A DNA stretch of 64,000 bases from Thereva unica (GCA_949987705.1 OX465284.1:117781052-117845051); one strand, 5' to 3'; numbered from the stretch's first letter, positions 1 to 10,859 are shown. Notes: generated by a model not told the origin, from the sequence alone. Numbers and translations: made by a program.

Positions 1-548
1 TTTGGATGCCAACCCTTGCTTCAGAGACAAAGATATTCAGTTTTGTTGTGAGCTTGTCGACTTAACTACACATTTAATCATCATGCGATGAATAGCCCGA
101 GAGGTGAAGTAAGATGACTTAAAGAAGTTCCCGGAAAAACTCGGCGGAATGGAGATCGCCGTGTAAATTGAAGGTGACGCAACACAACTAAATTCTGAAA
201 AATGCTAAAAATAAAACCGAATTAACCTTTTACTTTCGACAAAAATGCAAAGAATAATTCCAGTTTTTTTTAGAAAATCAAAGCAATATGTGTTCAGAAT
301 GTATTCATATTTTGGAGACAACACGTAGTTCTTTAGGCCGTCAGGAGCGTTTTGAGTATTCAAACTAATTCCGATAATACTCAAATAAATTACTCCACAA
401 ATGACGAGCTGTAGCGAAGAAACCTCTGAGATATATAAAATATATATTTTTTTAGGGCAGCTTAAGTCACACAGTCTCAGATTTGTTGCTCCGTATTACA
501 TTGATCAATACAAAAAATAGCCCAGTTTACCTTCATCCATACATACAA
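1..548. other. Non-coding stretch, nothing recognised
   Basis: AT-rich sequence with no open frame above background and no repeat or RNA signature that I can see. It lies downstream (in minus-strand terms) of the fragmented candidate gene that runs from 4662 towards 571. Confidence 0.5.
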
Positions 549-648
549 ATTTAAGAGGAGTTTGTTTTGGTTAAAGCTGCGGAGAAGTAGCTAAGAATGT
601 GAAACAACTCCACTTCACCATCTCCACCCACACGGCGCCATAACATCC

Positions 649-660
649 ATCTACCTGTGT
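649..660. repeat. Target-site duplication, left copy (pair at 1467-1478)
   Basis: The 12-bp sequence atctacctgtgt is present at both borders of the non-LTR fragment. Removing the insert with one copy restores an open minus-strand reading frame across the junction. Confidence 0.75.
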
Positions 661-1466
661 CTTTCTTCTTCTTTGATCCGTTAGCTGGCGGTCCGAGCGG
701 GACGTCCCCGCAACGGATACGCTGCTGTCGGTGCCGCTGGGTCCCGAACTCCATTCACGATTCGCTTCCATTCTTCTCGGTTTTTGGCGGTGTCTCGAGC
801 CTCGGTAACTGATAATCGTTGATTCTTTAAGTCACCCTCGATATTCTTCAACCAGGTTTTCTTCGGTGCCGATCGCTGTATTCTCCAGTCTGCAGGACGG
901 TCTCGCCAGAGAAGTTTACGTGGCAAGCGGTTATCATCCATTCGGCAAACATGTCCAAACCACCGTAGTCGACGTTTTTGCATTTCTTCTTCGATCAGTG
1001 TTTGCTGATCGCATCTTTGTCTGACAACCTCGTTTCGAAGGCGATCACGGAGTGAGACACGGAGGATCTGCCTCAAACATCGCATTTGGAAGACCTCGAG
1101 CTTCTTAACGTCCGGTTTGAGCAGTGTCCACGTTTCAGATCCATAAAGAAGAATCGGAAGAATCAACGTTCGGTAAAGACGTAGTTTTGTTTTGATGGAG
1201 ATATTTGCTCGTTTCCATATGCACCACTTGAGCGAGGCGAATGTTGCTGTTGCCTGGCCGATACGGCTGTGAACGTCGGCCGTCGATGCTACTTTCGTTT
1301 CCTCAACCAATGAAACGAAAGTAGCATCGACGGCCGACGTTCACAGCCGTATCGGCCAGGCAACAGCAACATTCGCCTCGCTCAAGTGGTGCATATGGAA
1401 ACGAGCAAATATCTCCATCAAAACAAAACTACGTCTTTACCGAACGTTGATTCTTCCGATCTACCA
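661..1466 (-). mobile_element. 5'-truncated, 5'-inverted non-LTR retrotransposon fragment
   Basis: The minus-strand frame 1310-681 reads the C-terminal part of a non-LTR (LINE-type) reverse transcriptase. It shows the LYGSETWTLL block and the RRLRWFGHVCRM block typical of the region after the RT core. The 3' end (661 side) has a short purine-rich tail. A 12-bp direct repeat (atctacctgtgt) flanks the insertion at 649-660 and 1467-1478 and fits a target-site duplication. The 5' end is inverted: 1313-1460 is the exact reverse complement of 1153-1300, around a 12-bp spacer. The RT domain itself is missing, so the copy is dead on arrival. A related, more decayed copy lies on the plus strand near 28.0-28.5 kb. 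RTE-, Jockey- and CR1-like clades all carry such C-terminal blocks, so the clade is not assigned. Confidence 0.85.
1153..1460. repeat. Perfect 148-bp inverted repeat (palindrome)
   Basis: Arms 1153-1300 and 1313-1460 are exact reverse complements, separated by 12 bp. Both arms carry the same piece of the reverse transcriptase gene. The absence of mismatches suggests a recent origin or ongoing homogenisation. The structure could extrude as a cruciform, or yield a hairpin RNA if transcribed. Confidence 0.9.
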
Positions 1467-1555
1467 ATCTACCTGTGTAACTAATTCCTCATAGTACGTC
1501 GAGCATTCATTCTTCATTAGCATTAATTGTGTGCAACTGACATCAAACTTCAACA

Positions 1556-1588
1556 AGCTGTGTTTTTTTCAAAACTATCCCAATCACG
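1556..1588 (+). repeat. Left terminal inverted repeat of the Harbinger element
   Basis: This 33-bp sequence matches the reverse complement of 4444-4476 at 32 of 33 positions (a/c difference after ttcaa). Confidence 0.85.
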
Positions 1589-1900
1589 GTGATCACTTTT
1601 ACATGTAAATACGTGATCCAAGTGGTTTATCCAATCAGCTTAAGCAATCATGCAGATTGCGATAGATTCGAGATAGAGTACTAAAGCTATTCATTAACAG
1701 ATGGCGCTGTTGTAGGTTTTTGTTTTCTTTAGATTGTAGCTCTGACTGAAAACTATTACATTCAAGTTTTTTCATGAAATGTAACAACTTTATTTGTCAC
1801 ATTTGATTTTCGGTATTCCGTGTTATAAGTTTGATTTATTCGGTGTTATAATTTTGAATTATTCGATGTTAAGTTTATTATTGGGTTTATTAAAGAAGCA

Positions 1901-2752
1901 ATGGAAAAAAATAGCGGGTGAGTAAGAATTTTTGTTATAAAACAATTGTATAAATGTTATTTTTATTATTTTTTAGAAAAGAAACGTTAAAATTAAAGAG
2001 GGTTTGGTCATTCGTAGAGACGAAGGCATTTTTGGAAGCCTACGGGGCCAGGAAGGAAGAATTAGTGCATCCGAGGAAGAAAAAATTTGTCTTCCAAAAT
2101 ATTTTGGAAGATTTAATTGCTCAAAACGTGCTGGTAAGTTTTTTTTTTATTTTATATAAATAAATCAGTTAGCTGCTTTTTGTCAATTTGTTTATTTTGT
2201 ATTTTCAAATTTCAATTTCAGACTGAACGGACAACGATAAATTGCCTCCAGGTCAAATTGCGGAATCTTTTGCGCGCCTACAAAAGCGCAAAAGATTCCC
2301 AAAAGAGAACTGGCAGAGGGGTTGTAAAAATCCCATTCTATGAAGAGTTGGAGGAGATATTTGGCGCACAACCAAATATAGCTCACAGGGACACTTTGAG
2401 TTTACGGGGGCACGGAACCGCCGCCCTTGAAATCCAAGAATTGCCTTCTCCTTCAGTTTCAGGAGTAACACTAGATATGCCGCCGACACCACAACCACAG
2501 ACTCCACCACTCCCTCCACCCGAGACTCCGGCACAACCACTGGAAGCCGCACTTGAAAGGGCAAAAAAAATAACTAAAGCAATGTATTTGGCAGAAAAAT
2601 TGAATGCCGAAAAAAGACGAGAACAGGAGAGAAGGGAGTTGCAGCAGCAACTCCTAAAAGACAAAGAGCGTCGCTTCACGGCGTTCATGGAACAACGCCA
2701 AAGGCACCATGAGGAAAAAATGGAGCTCCTAAGAAAATTAAATAATAAATAG
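1901..2752 (+). CDS. Harbinger Myb/SANT-like DNA-binding protein
   Basis: In PIF/Harbinger elements this partner protein binds the transposon ends and helps bring the transposase into the nucleus. Three exons fit: 1901-1917, 1977-2133 and 2222-2752, giving 234 residues. The first exon is only 17 nt (MEKNSG spans the junction) and ends at gtgagt. Residues about 10-95 form the Myb/SANT-like (MADF-like) domain, with a trihelix pattern of aromatic residues (VWSFVETKAFLEAY, VFQNILEDL, NLLRAYKSAKD, PFYEELEEIFG). A Pro/Thr-rich linker follows. The C-terminal third is a highly charged, Gln/Glu/Arg/Lys-rich predicted coiled coil (about 160-234). A polyadenylation signal AATAAA lies at 2836-2841. Family and motifs are seen; the transposition role is inferred from its position inside the element. 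Confidence 0.85.
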
Positions 2753-2835
2753 TTACAGTTACGTAATGTAAATAATAATTGTCCTGTGCAAGGAATGTTT
2801 AAGAAATATTTTTAATTTAAGAAATGAAGTGATGG

Positions 2836-2841
2836 AATAAA
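2836..2841 (+). terminator. Polyadenylation signal of the Myb-like gene
   Basis: AATAAA about 85 bp after the stop codon, followed by a T-run. Confidence 0.5.
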
Positions 2842-2970
2842 TGTTTTTTTTTTTTCAAATTATATGACGTCTTTATTTTAAAATTTCAATTGACCATGCC
2901 GTGAATTAATTTTAAATGTAAATTTATATTATTATAAATAAAGTAAACAATTTTCCTTGTAATTCCAAAA

Positions 2971-4242
2971 TCAATGACGGGAATTTATGATACGTTTTCG
3001 GATTAAAAAATTAACAATTTGTTGTCTTCTGTCGCTTCCTTCAATTATTGATTCTTCTGATTCATTTTCACCAAAGCGCATTTCATTTTCTGCTGGTTCT
3101 AAATCTTCTTCAAAATCATCGTTTTCGTTTAAACATATATTATGCAAAATGCACCCACAGGCAATAAGATTTACAACCATTCTAATGTTTGTTTGTTCGG
3201 TGAAATGTAGCAGTCGCCTAAATCTTCCTTTTAGCAATCCAAAAGCATTCTCGACTGCTATTCTGGCGGATGAGTGCAATGTGTTGAATTGTACTTGCTC
3301 TTCAGATAGCCGACCATTGTCTTTGAACGGCGGTATAAGCCAATTCAAAAGAGGATATGCTGAATCTCCAAGTATGACGGAATTATGTGGAAATGTGCGT
3401 TCGATTTGTTCATGTGCTTCTTTATACAACTCACTTCGTCTCAAAACACGGCTATCATGCAGGGATCCAGGCTCACCAACGTAAACGTCCGCAAATTTTT
3501 TATTTATATTTACAACAGCCTGTAAGTGCACGCTATAATAATGTTTTCTGTTAAAATAACATTCCTTGTTTTCAAGCGGGGCTTTTATTTTTATATGGGA
3601 GCAATCAATAGCACCTATCACATATGGAATTTTTTTTCTTTCTTCCCACATAGTCATAACACTTGGGATTTCTTCTGGTGATGGCCATTTTATATAATTA
3701 TGCCCTATTGATATCAACCACTTGGATATTTTAACAATCACATTCCAAGCTGCACTTTTGCATATTCCGAACAAATTTCCTATTTCTCGGAATGTATTGG
3801 TATTTCCCATGTACCACAAAAAAATATATATTGATTTCTGTACACCAATGCATGGACGTCCTCCTTTTTGTTGGTTTTGTACCGCATCAGTTGTTTTGTA
3901 CATATCTTAAATTTTAGGCATAATAACATAAAATTCAACAAAAAAATACAATAAAACCTATTAGTTGTTGCACTGTGCATCTATTTAAACGAAAGTTTTT
4001 TCTAAAATCCTGATCGCTATAACTATCTATCCTGTCCATAAAATTATTTTTTATCTCCTCATCAGCAAAATTCATTTCCTCGTCAGATGAAGATGTATCT
4101 GTAGAAACTGAAAATAAATCGGAATCTAGCTCGCTGTAACTAGACCAACCATCTTCAGATTCTAGAAACTAAGAAAAACAAAATTTTATAACTTTCCAAA
4201 ATCGCAACAAAGGTATATTTATACTTCAAGTGTGGCATCCAT
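2971..4242 (-). CDS. PIF/Harbinger DDE transposase
   Basis: It catalyses cut-and-paste transposition of the surrounding element. Exons 4242-4225, 4168-3958 and 3905-2971 join in frame to 387 residues starting MDATLEFLES. The N-terminus is acidic. A helix-turn-helix region (TFREIGNLFGICKSAAW) precedes the nuclease domain. The catalytic triad is visible: D in AIDCSHIKI, D in ILGDSAYPLL, and E in RIAVENAFGLLKGRFRRL, followed by CILHNIC. The length fits the family (350-420 residues). No frameshift or premature stop is present, so the enzyme could be active. It converges on the Myb-like partner gene within the same TIR pair. Domesticated HARBI1-like genes are an alternative in general, but the flanking TIRs make this a mobile copy. 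Confidence 0.92.
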
Positions 4243-4443
4243 TTTCCGTATCCAATTCAAATTATTCGATGCACTTTTTAAATAAGAACAAATCAAATCA
4301 GCAAACGGATGAAAAGACAAATCAACAAACGCATGAATTGACAATCACGACAAGTGTCAAATCAAATAAATTTCTCTAATTTGACGGGACTACCAACCTT
4401 TAAGAAACCGAAGCAATCTGTGATTGCTAGCGTTTTTTTCAAA

Positions 4444-4476
4444 CGTGATTGGGATAGTGTTGAAAAAAACACAGCT
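4444..4476 (-). repeat. Right terminal inverted repeat of the Harbinger element
   Basis: Partner of 1556-1588 in inverted orientation. The pair delimits the 2.9-kb transposon. Confidence 0.85.
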
Positions 4477-4662
4477 ATAGCTATGATTAGGTAACTCTAC
4501 GAGAATGTCTTTACTCACCGTTTGCGTTAGAACACGACTTCTGCTCCAAACAATATTCCTAAGTTTAGTCGGCAGAGATTTCTTCTTCTCCTTCAAAGAA
4601 GCCCTCGGAGTCTTCCCGTGCAGCTCCTTTACCAATCGATCAACTTTCGCACTTTTTGTCAC

Positions 4663-5586
4663 AAAACTTAATAAACTGTCAACAAATGCGTAAAACTAAC
4701 AAAAATAACTAAAAACAAAACTTTTTTCAGTAAAAACGCCAAAGCCGTGGGGTCATGGCAAACAAAACAGAAATCGAGCACAGAAACGAATCGCGACACA
4801 CTTTCGACTCGGTGAGTTACATTGGCTTCTCGAGATATTCTGAACCCGCCCGAAGACGATTTTCTGCTATGTTCTTGTCATGTTTCCTACCAAAATGTAC
4901 CTATTTTCGAAAAGTTCTAAAACCTGACACGGCGGCCGACTTGTTTCGTGTATATCTGTTCGTACCGCTACAGTTCAATTGTTGCTATCGCTGCGATACA
5001 CCCTGTCTGTAAATAAATAATTGCGAAAATTATTCACTGATAAGCGAGAAATGCGTGATTATCAATCAGGTTTCATTTATAAAGAAAACATGTATGGAAA
5101 TGCTGGACGTTTACGTGAACACTCATTCTAGGCGAAGTCACAGTTGCGGAGGTTGCCCAATCGACCTTTTGCTTCCCGCTTCTTGAGATAAGGAAGTGTT
5201 TCTCTCTGTGCATTCTTACTCGTCTGATCGAAATGGAGGAATATTTTGCAACTCGAATATGTAAGTATGTAACTACGCGAAAGTTAAGAACGAGTGTTAA
5301 AGCCCGTTGTTACTACCAGCCACAGGTTTGGACCTTTGTTCGAGCCAAAGACTCATTCTGGCAGTTGATGAAAAGTTATAAAATAAATACATTCGAGGTG
5401 GAAAATACATCGTAGATATTCTCAGACGAAACTTCTGAAAATTAGTCGCATTTTTGTAAGTTTTCATAGAATTTAGAGATAAAAGTCGGGTTTATTTGGT
5501 GTATGTTCACTTACAAGGCGAAGGCCGAGAGCTTCGCATTTAAGCTAGCATAACAACACTACATATAAGTGTATTCGCCTTGATCA
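4663..5586. other. Non-coding stretch
   Basis: Short plus-strand open frames (4755-5012, 5233-5415) have no recognisable domain and low-complexity composition. I see no gene. If the candidate minus-strand gene starting at 4662 is real, this is its promoter side. Confidence 0.4.
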
Positions 5587-6066
5587 GGAGCGCGTTCAAA
5601 AACCTTACTATGGTTAACCATGGTTAACTATGGTAAACTTTTGTCGTTCAAAAACTCCGTGGTTAACTACAACATAACCACGAGCATAACTTTTTGGCGT
5701 TCAAAAACTCCCGTGGTTAACCATGGTGTAGTTAAATTTTAACCATGCTCGGGAGCATGGTTAGCGATAGTTAAGAAGAAGAAGAATAAAAACAATTTTT
5801 TGACATTTGTTTTAATGTTAATAATGAACAAATCAAAGTGGGATTTGTGAGATTATTTTAAATAAATAATTATTGGAAATAATTGAGGCAAATAGCCGAC
5901 ACTATTTTATGAAAAAAAATTTTAAATTTTCTTTACCACGTAGTTAACCACGGTACGTTCAAAAACCTCCATGGTTAAACATAAACTTTCGTGGTTAGGT
6001 GAAGTGATGTAGCATAACCACAGCTTACCTCGTGGTTTACTATAGTAAGGTTTTTGAACGCGCTCC
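5587..6066. mobile_element. Non-autonomous TIR element (MITE-like) with internal repeats
   Basis: The ends are inverted repeats: ggagcgcgttcaaaaacctt at the left matches the reverse complement of the right end, with 26 or more identical bases. The core gttcaaaaac followed by a tggttaac motif recurs inside near 5646, 5699 and 5957, and again inverted at the right end, so the element is built from several copies of its own terminus. There is no open reading frame. A target duplication was not identified, so the superfamily is unknown. Confidence 0.75.
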
Positions 6067-6740
6067 AGGTCGAATATACTTCAAGACGAGTTAAACAGAA
6101 ATGTTCGCGCTGTTTAATATGAGAAAGAGTTGCGTTAGCAAACAATTACAACACTAACAAAATAGCTGCATTTATTAGAATAGAGATGTTTGAACAAAGT
6201 GCCAATGAATTCATACTTGTCATATGCTAAATATTCGATGTCCAGTCCAAATTCATTTATCAGCAAAACATATCTGAATCGCTTAGAGGAGTTATCCTGA
6301 ATTCCGAAAGAGACGATTTTCTGTGGTTTGCACCTGAAAAGTCACTAGAGTGTTTTTATTTTACATTTTGTGCGATTCATGGATCAATTTGTGCCTTTAA
6401 TCGAACAAAGCGTAAAAGCAGCAACTTTCCAGCGATCAAAATAAAGACATGCTAAAAATATCATTGCCCAACCATATCTGAGTGCAACTTAAGATTTTTC
6501 TCAACATTTTTTTTAAAAGTTAATTGCTTCATCCACGTAGCGAAGCCATCAATTAAATGCCTTGCAACGATTAATATTTCCTGCGCGGTGCATACAATGG
6601 CAGCGAATGAATAAAATTCCCAGCATCACCTTTAGATGCAATCGTCGCGAAGATAGCATCCAGATGCACTCTGAGCATACCAAGGTAGAGGTAGAAATCT
6701 TGAGCGCAAGAAACCAGAATACATAATCTCGGCCACAGCC
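6067..6740. other. Non-coding stretch
   Basis: No gene or repeat recognised between the MITE-like element and the hAT element. Confidence 0.45.
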
Positions 6741-6748
6741 AATCGAGG
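6741..6748. repeat. 8-bp target-site duplication of the hAT element (pair at 8563-8570)
   Basis: aatcgagg occurs directly outside both termini. Confidence 0.88.
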
Positions 6749-6960
6749 CAGTGGCGTAGATAGCTTTCAGCCATGGGGGGGGATATGACTTAGTATAAAA
6801 TTAAAAATAAATAAATTTTTCTTCCGAAGTTCTGTTTTTGATAAGCTGAAATTTCTTGAGTAGCTTCCTTTTGACGCCTAACTTTTCTAATTGCTTATCA
6901 ATTAATATTAAAAAATATAAATATGTAATATCAATGTTTTTGGGTAGATACATATGTACT

Positions 6961-7457
6961 CACTTCTTTCGCTTTCTTCCAATTATCAAATTTTGTTTTA
7001 ACTAAATGGCCTAAAGGTTGCGATCCTTTGCCACTTTCAGCAAATGATACACATGGACACAAAATGCACCAAGGTGTAATTCTGAGTAACTAATCCAAGG
7101 AAGTTCGTCTAGCCATTTGTGACAAAACCGCAATTTCCGAGCTTCAAACTTTTGCAGCAACGGAAACGTGTAATTCTTCGGCGGGACCCAGACATTTGTC
7201 AATAAATCCAGCCTCTGCGATTCACTCAATCGAATGCCAATAAAATTTCCTATGTCATTTTTATTTATGACTTCGCGAGAGCTAAATAGTTCGACTTCCT
7301 TGCTAGTTTCACTAGAATAGCTTTTGTTGCTCGGATTTTCACTAGAATCAGAACGCGGCCTTTTCGCGGTTGATTCTGTAGATGATTCTGCATTTCTTTG
7401 GGTTTCACCGTCCAAAGGCTTGCCGAATGGTTTTTTTGGCACTAAAAATTTCTTCAT
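6961..7457 (-). pseudogene. hAT transposase N-terminus (TTF-type zinc finger), frameshifted
   Basis: The minus-strand frame from 7457 starts MKKFLVPKKPFGKP, has a Ser-rich nuclear-localisation-like stretch (AKRPRSDSS), and enters the TTF-type zinc-finger domain of ZMYM/hAT-like transposases (WVPPKNYTFP, FCHKWLDELPWISYSELHLGAFC). Just after the FC pair the frame is lost. A shift by one base restores the expected continuation (CPCVSFAESGKG, then GHLVKTKFDNWKKAKE), which runs to a donor-like gtgagta near 6960. A single-base deletion thus broke the gene. Nothing of the DDE core remains. This is seen directly; family assignment rests on the domain pattern. Confidence 0.75.
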
Positions 7458-7603
7458 ACCGAGATAATAATCAACGTGTAAACGCCCTTAAATTGTTGAT
7501 TCGCCAAAGTCAATGGTGGCAAATCGTAGACGGACACATTCCTTCGCTGTGCTCACTTTGCCTGATTCAGGCATTCCAAACCAGCGCACATACGGCATGA
7601 CAG

Positions 7604-7715
7604 GTATCGGCTGCAAAGATGGTTTATGGAGCGGAGCGTGAGAGAGGACGATGGAATGGACACAATTTCCATCGCCCACTCTTACTTTATTTGCTATAAA
7701 CCATATTTGCAGCCG
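7604..7715. repeat. Imperfect inverted repeat inside the hAT element
   Basis: cggctgcaaagatggtttat is repeated inverted about 80 bp downstream (ataaaccatatttgcagccg) with one mismatch, and could form a long-loop hairpin. Function unknown. Confidence 0.55.
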
Positions 7716-8570
7716 ACTCTTGTCGTTTCGGGTGTACGCTCGTGTGGAACCACCCTATGATTTGCTCCACCGATTGTGCAGCGTTGCAACCCTACTATTG
7801 TACAATTTGTACTATTTCTGCTACGATTTTTAAGCTACAACTTTTTGCTCGGTACTATTTGATTTAAGTACATTTCTTATTCGATTTAATTCGATGAAAA
7901 AGTATCATATCAAGGGATACTTATATTTTTAGTATCTACTACTGTTTTAATGGATTTAGTACATATTGTTCGTTGGATTAATACATTTTAAACTTGCTTG
8001 GGTGGCAGCGCTTTGTAGGCCGCCCCCTGCTCCTTCTTTGACGGTGACAAAAAATACATTGTGCCGAGGGAGCGCGTGGTCATCATTACTACATCATTTT
8101 TTAGGAAGTTCATATGTTGATACTCTACATAATATGCTCAAACCTAATAGTTATTTCACCCAAAGTTAGGAACACGATTCTATTTCTTGTTAATAATGTT
8201 AATATAATGTTAATATTTTGAGTATTTAGGAACCGAGGTGTCACTGTTGGCTCATTGTATTTACTTTACATGTGCTTAATGTGTCCACAATTATAGTGAG
8301 CCTTTTTGCGGTTCCTGATTTCCTTTTCGTGGTTCCTGATTGATCGGCCTTCTCGAAGCGCGGAAATTAGCAATACTCAAATGCTCAACCGTCACAAAAA
8401 CGGATCTAGATGATTTTTACACATACATAGAATCAAAAGAGGTGCTGGTGCTTTAAAAATTTCATGTACATATACTTAAATACTTAGATACGAAGACCTT
8501 TATTTTCGTAAGTCCATGGGGGGGGATTGATCCCCTTGATCCCCCCCCTATCTACGCCACTGAATCGAGG

Positions 8571-10599
8571 TCAGTAATTATTGTTGGCACTCCAGCAATG
8601 TTTTGGAGACCTTCAGAACGAATCACCGCGACATTTTATTTACATGCTGCGATAAGCGCGTGCATCACCGCTCATAACAGAGCTGCGCTGCAGTGGAGGC
8701 AGCAGACAATTAAAACCGCGTCCTCGGCTATCTTGTCAATTGGGAATGTCGCTTGCACGTAATATTAAATATGAGCGAGAAATGTCTTCTAATCCGAAAG
8801 ATCTCATTTTGTTGCCTTACAACCCTCTCCTTGACAAGGCAAGCAACAACGATTCGAAATGCGTTTTTCGCTCCGAATTTCTATTTTTACGTTTCATATG
8901 AACATTGATCTTTTTGGCACTTGCACTTGTTATTTTAAAATTCTCAATTTCCCCACAACCGTTTACTACTAATGTTAAGCAGCAGACTGCGCCGACACAC
9001 ACTAAGGACAAGGTTCTACACCTTTGGTAGTTAGAAAATCTGAAACCTTCGGTTCTACCGGTTTTTACCTGCGGTTTTTATGGCTTACAAGCGTGAAAGC
9101 TGAGACTCGGTATGAAGCGACTTCTGAACGTTAGAATTTATTCGCTGCAAAAACTTATCTCGCGAAATTGAACGAATCCGCGATCAGGCCCACGAAATTG
9201 ACGCGAGAGTAAACCGTTATCCGCTGTACGAGAGCACGACGCCAAGCTTAACTGACAACCGACGCGACACAAGGGCTGATTACAACTGCCGAGCTTAAAT
9301 AAAAATTTAACCCGAGAACCGGACAAGTGGCGACACAAAACGTGAACTCGGCAACCCGGCCCGGACTTCATTCTACGTGGAAGCTCCTCTGATTGAGAAC
9401 TTAAAGCTCGTTCATTCAAAATTCTTATCGGAAGCTTTCCACAATCAAACATGGCGCAAGTCCGTGCTGCAGGAATCGTTTAATTTAGAAAAGTTTTACT
9501 TTATAATAAATAAATACAGCAACAAAGAATAATGCTAAATAAACACCCTCGCATGTGCATTAACTCCATTCGAACGGTCTGGCTTTTCAAGATGGAAACC
9601 AACACTTTTCTTACTGATTGTTTTGTACGATCACGATGGGGTAAAAGTTAGGCGATGATTATACGTTCGGAGGAGCGTACGTTCGTTTAGAAATCGTAGA
9701 TGAATGTGGAAGTGGAAATGCAGACTCTCATCATCTTTACTTGTTCGAAATGTCCCTAGGAAGAGTGTAATCATCGTCTTGTGCTTCAGCTTCAATAAAA
9801 AAACAGTCACCGTAAACGCAAACGTGCTTTAGTAAACACATTTCGTAATGCAACGAATACGACGACCCACGAACGACTGTCGAATTCTGTCAATAGGTAA
9901 AATATGACGAACAAAATTTTTTGTAGTTTGATCATTTGTACACACTAGTATATTCCTTCAATTACACAGCGCCAATCGAACTACGATCAAAATAGATATA
10001 GGCTGGAGTTATTCGTTCGTTTTCAATTTGACGGAAATTTTTATCGTTGTCCGCGGGTCGCTCCCATTGTGTTCCTGCTATTAATCTGCCAACAGCTACT
10101 CTCTAGCATCAGTGTTGATTGAGTTGATTCGGTTGCGCTAACTTAATGAAAAGATGCAAACATGGAGGCAGGAAATGTCATTCATTGGTGCAGAGCTTTT
10201 CGTTTGATTATATCTTGTTGTGACGAAGTGCGTTCAAAATAAATAAACAGGTAGCCCTAATATTTTAGCACTCTTTTATTAAAAGTTGCGAGCGAAATGT
10301 TTATTCGCTTTCAGCTCTAGTTTTGTTTTCGAAAGGAATAAAGACAATTGCTTATTTAAAAGGAATATATACTAGAATTTCTGAAGCATTCCGGGCTTGA
10401 CTTTTGCAGAGCATCGGGAAAGATTTTGTTTAGGAGCCCCTATTCTTTTTTTTACTTGAGAGTCCTCAGCCGAGCCACAGAGGATGTGTGCTCGACCGCC
10501 TGAAATGCTCACGACAAAAATAGGAGACACCGCCGCGGGTCCCAGCCCGCAACCACAAGATAGTGTCAGGTTTTTACTGACCAACACCCTTTTCCATGA
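8571..10599. other. Non-coding stretch
   Basis: Only short random open frames. No domain, repeat family or RNA gene recognised. Confidence 0.45.
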
Positions 10600-10859
10600 C
10601 GTATGGGTCTAGCCCAGCACAAGCCATACAGGCATTATTTCGAACTGGCGTCATAAACGTGACCTTTAAGAGAGGCGATCCTCGAAGAGGTGCCGTCCAG
10701 CGTCGGATCCGTGGGGTATTCGTTTCAGCTTTCTTTGTGAGAAAGTTGACTTTGACAAAGCTCGTATTGGTTACATACTACATCAGTAGGTGCGACGAAG
10801 GTGGACAGCATTCTATCGAGAGGCTCCTGCCAATTGGTTCTGTGGATCCGTCAAGTCCT

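Larger units (their letters stand above)
1556..4476. mobile_element. Complete PIF/Harbinger DNA transposon
   Basis: Terminal inverted repeats of 33 bp, differing at one position (agctgtgtttttttcaa...), lie at 1556-1588 and 4444-4476. They enclose exactly the two genes expected of an autonomous PIF/Harbinger element: a Myb/SANT-like DNA-binding protein on the plus strand and a DDE transposase on the minus strand. The genes converge tail to tail with about 218 bp between stop codons. Both appear intact, with good splice sites. A clean 3-bp target duplication is not visible: the flanking triplets are aca and ata, so it may have mutated or my boundary may be off by a base. The element lies within the region of a candidate host gene. 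Confidence 0.88.
1461..4662 (-). pseudogene. Small unrecognised host gene apparently split by two transposons
   Basis: I do not recognise this gene and the model is tentative. A first exon 4662-4519 would encode 48 residues, lysine/arginine-rich, starting MTKSAKVDRLVKEL, and ends at a strong donor (ACG|gtgagtaaag). An open segment 1547-1479 continues in phase after a possible ttgaag acceptor, and reads through CTQLMLMKNE and TYYEELVTQ. The complete Harbinger transposon sits between them, only about 8 bp from the second segment. The second segment then runs into the 12-bp target duplication of the non-LTR insertion. Beyond that insertion the same frame stays open from 648 to a stop near 571. 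In the present allele translation would stop at 1461, giving about 76 residues. Alternatively the open frames are chance and no gene exists. Confidence 0.3.
6749..8562. mobile_element. hAT DNA transposon, internally deleted
   Basis: The terminal inverted repeats begin cagtggcgtagatag and end ctatctacgccactg. They are flanked by a perfect 8-bp target duplication (aatcgagg at 6741-6748 and 8563-8570), the hallmark of hAT elements. Runs of G/C (gggggggg, cccccccc) adjoin both termini. Inside is only the N-terminal part of a hAT transposase on the minus strand; the catalytic core and dimerisation domain are missing. It is therefore non-autonomous. The rest of the interior, about 7.5-8.5 kb, shows no coding potential. 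Confidence 0.9.

Noticed and set aside
4755..5012. 85-codon plus-strand frame
   Set aside because: No domain, no supported splice continuation and no homology recognised; background-length frame.
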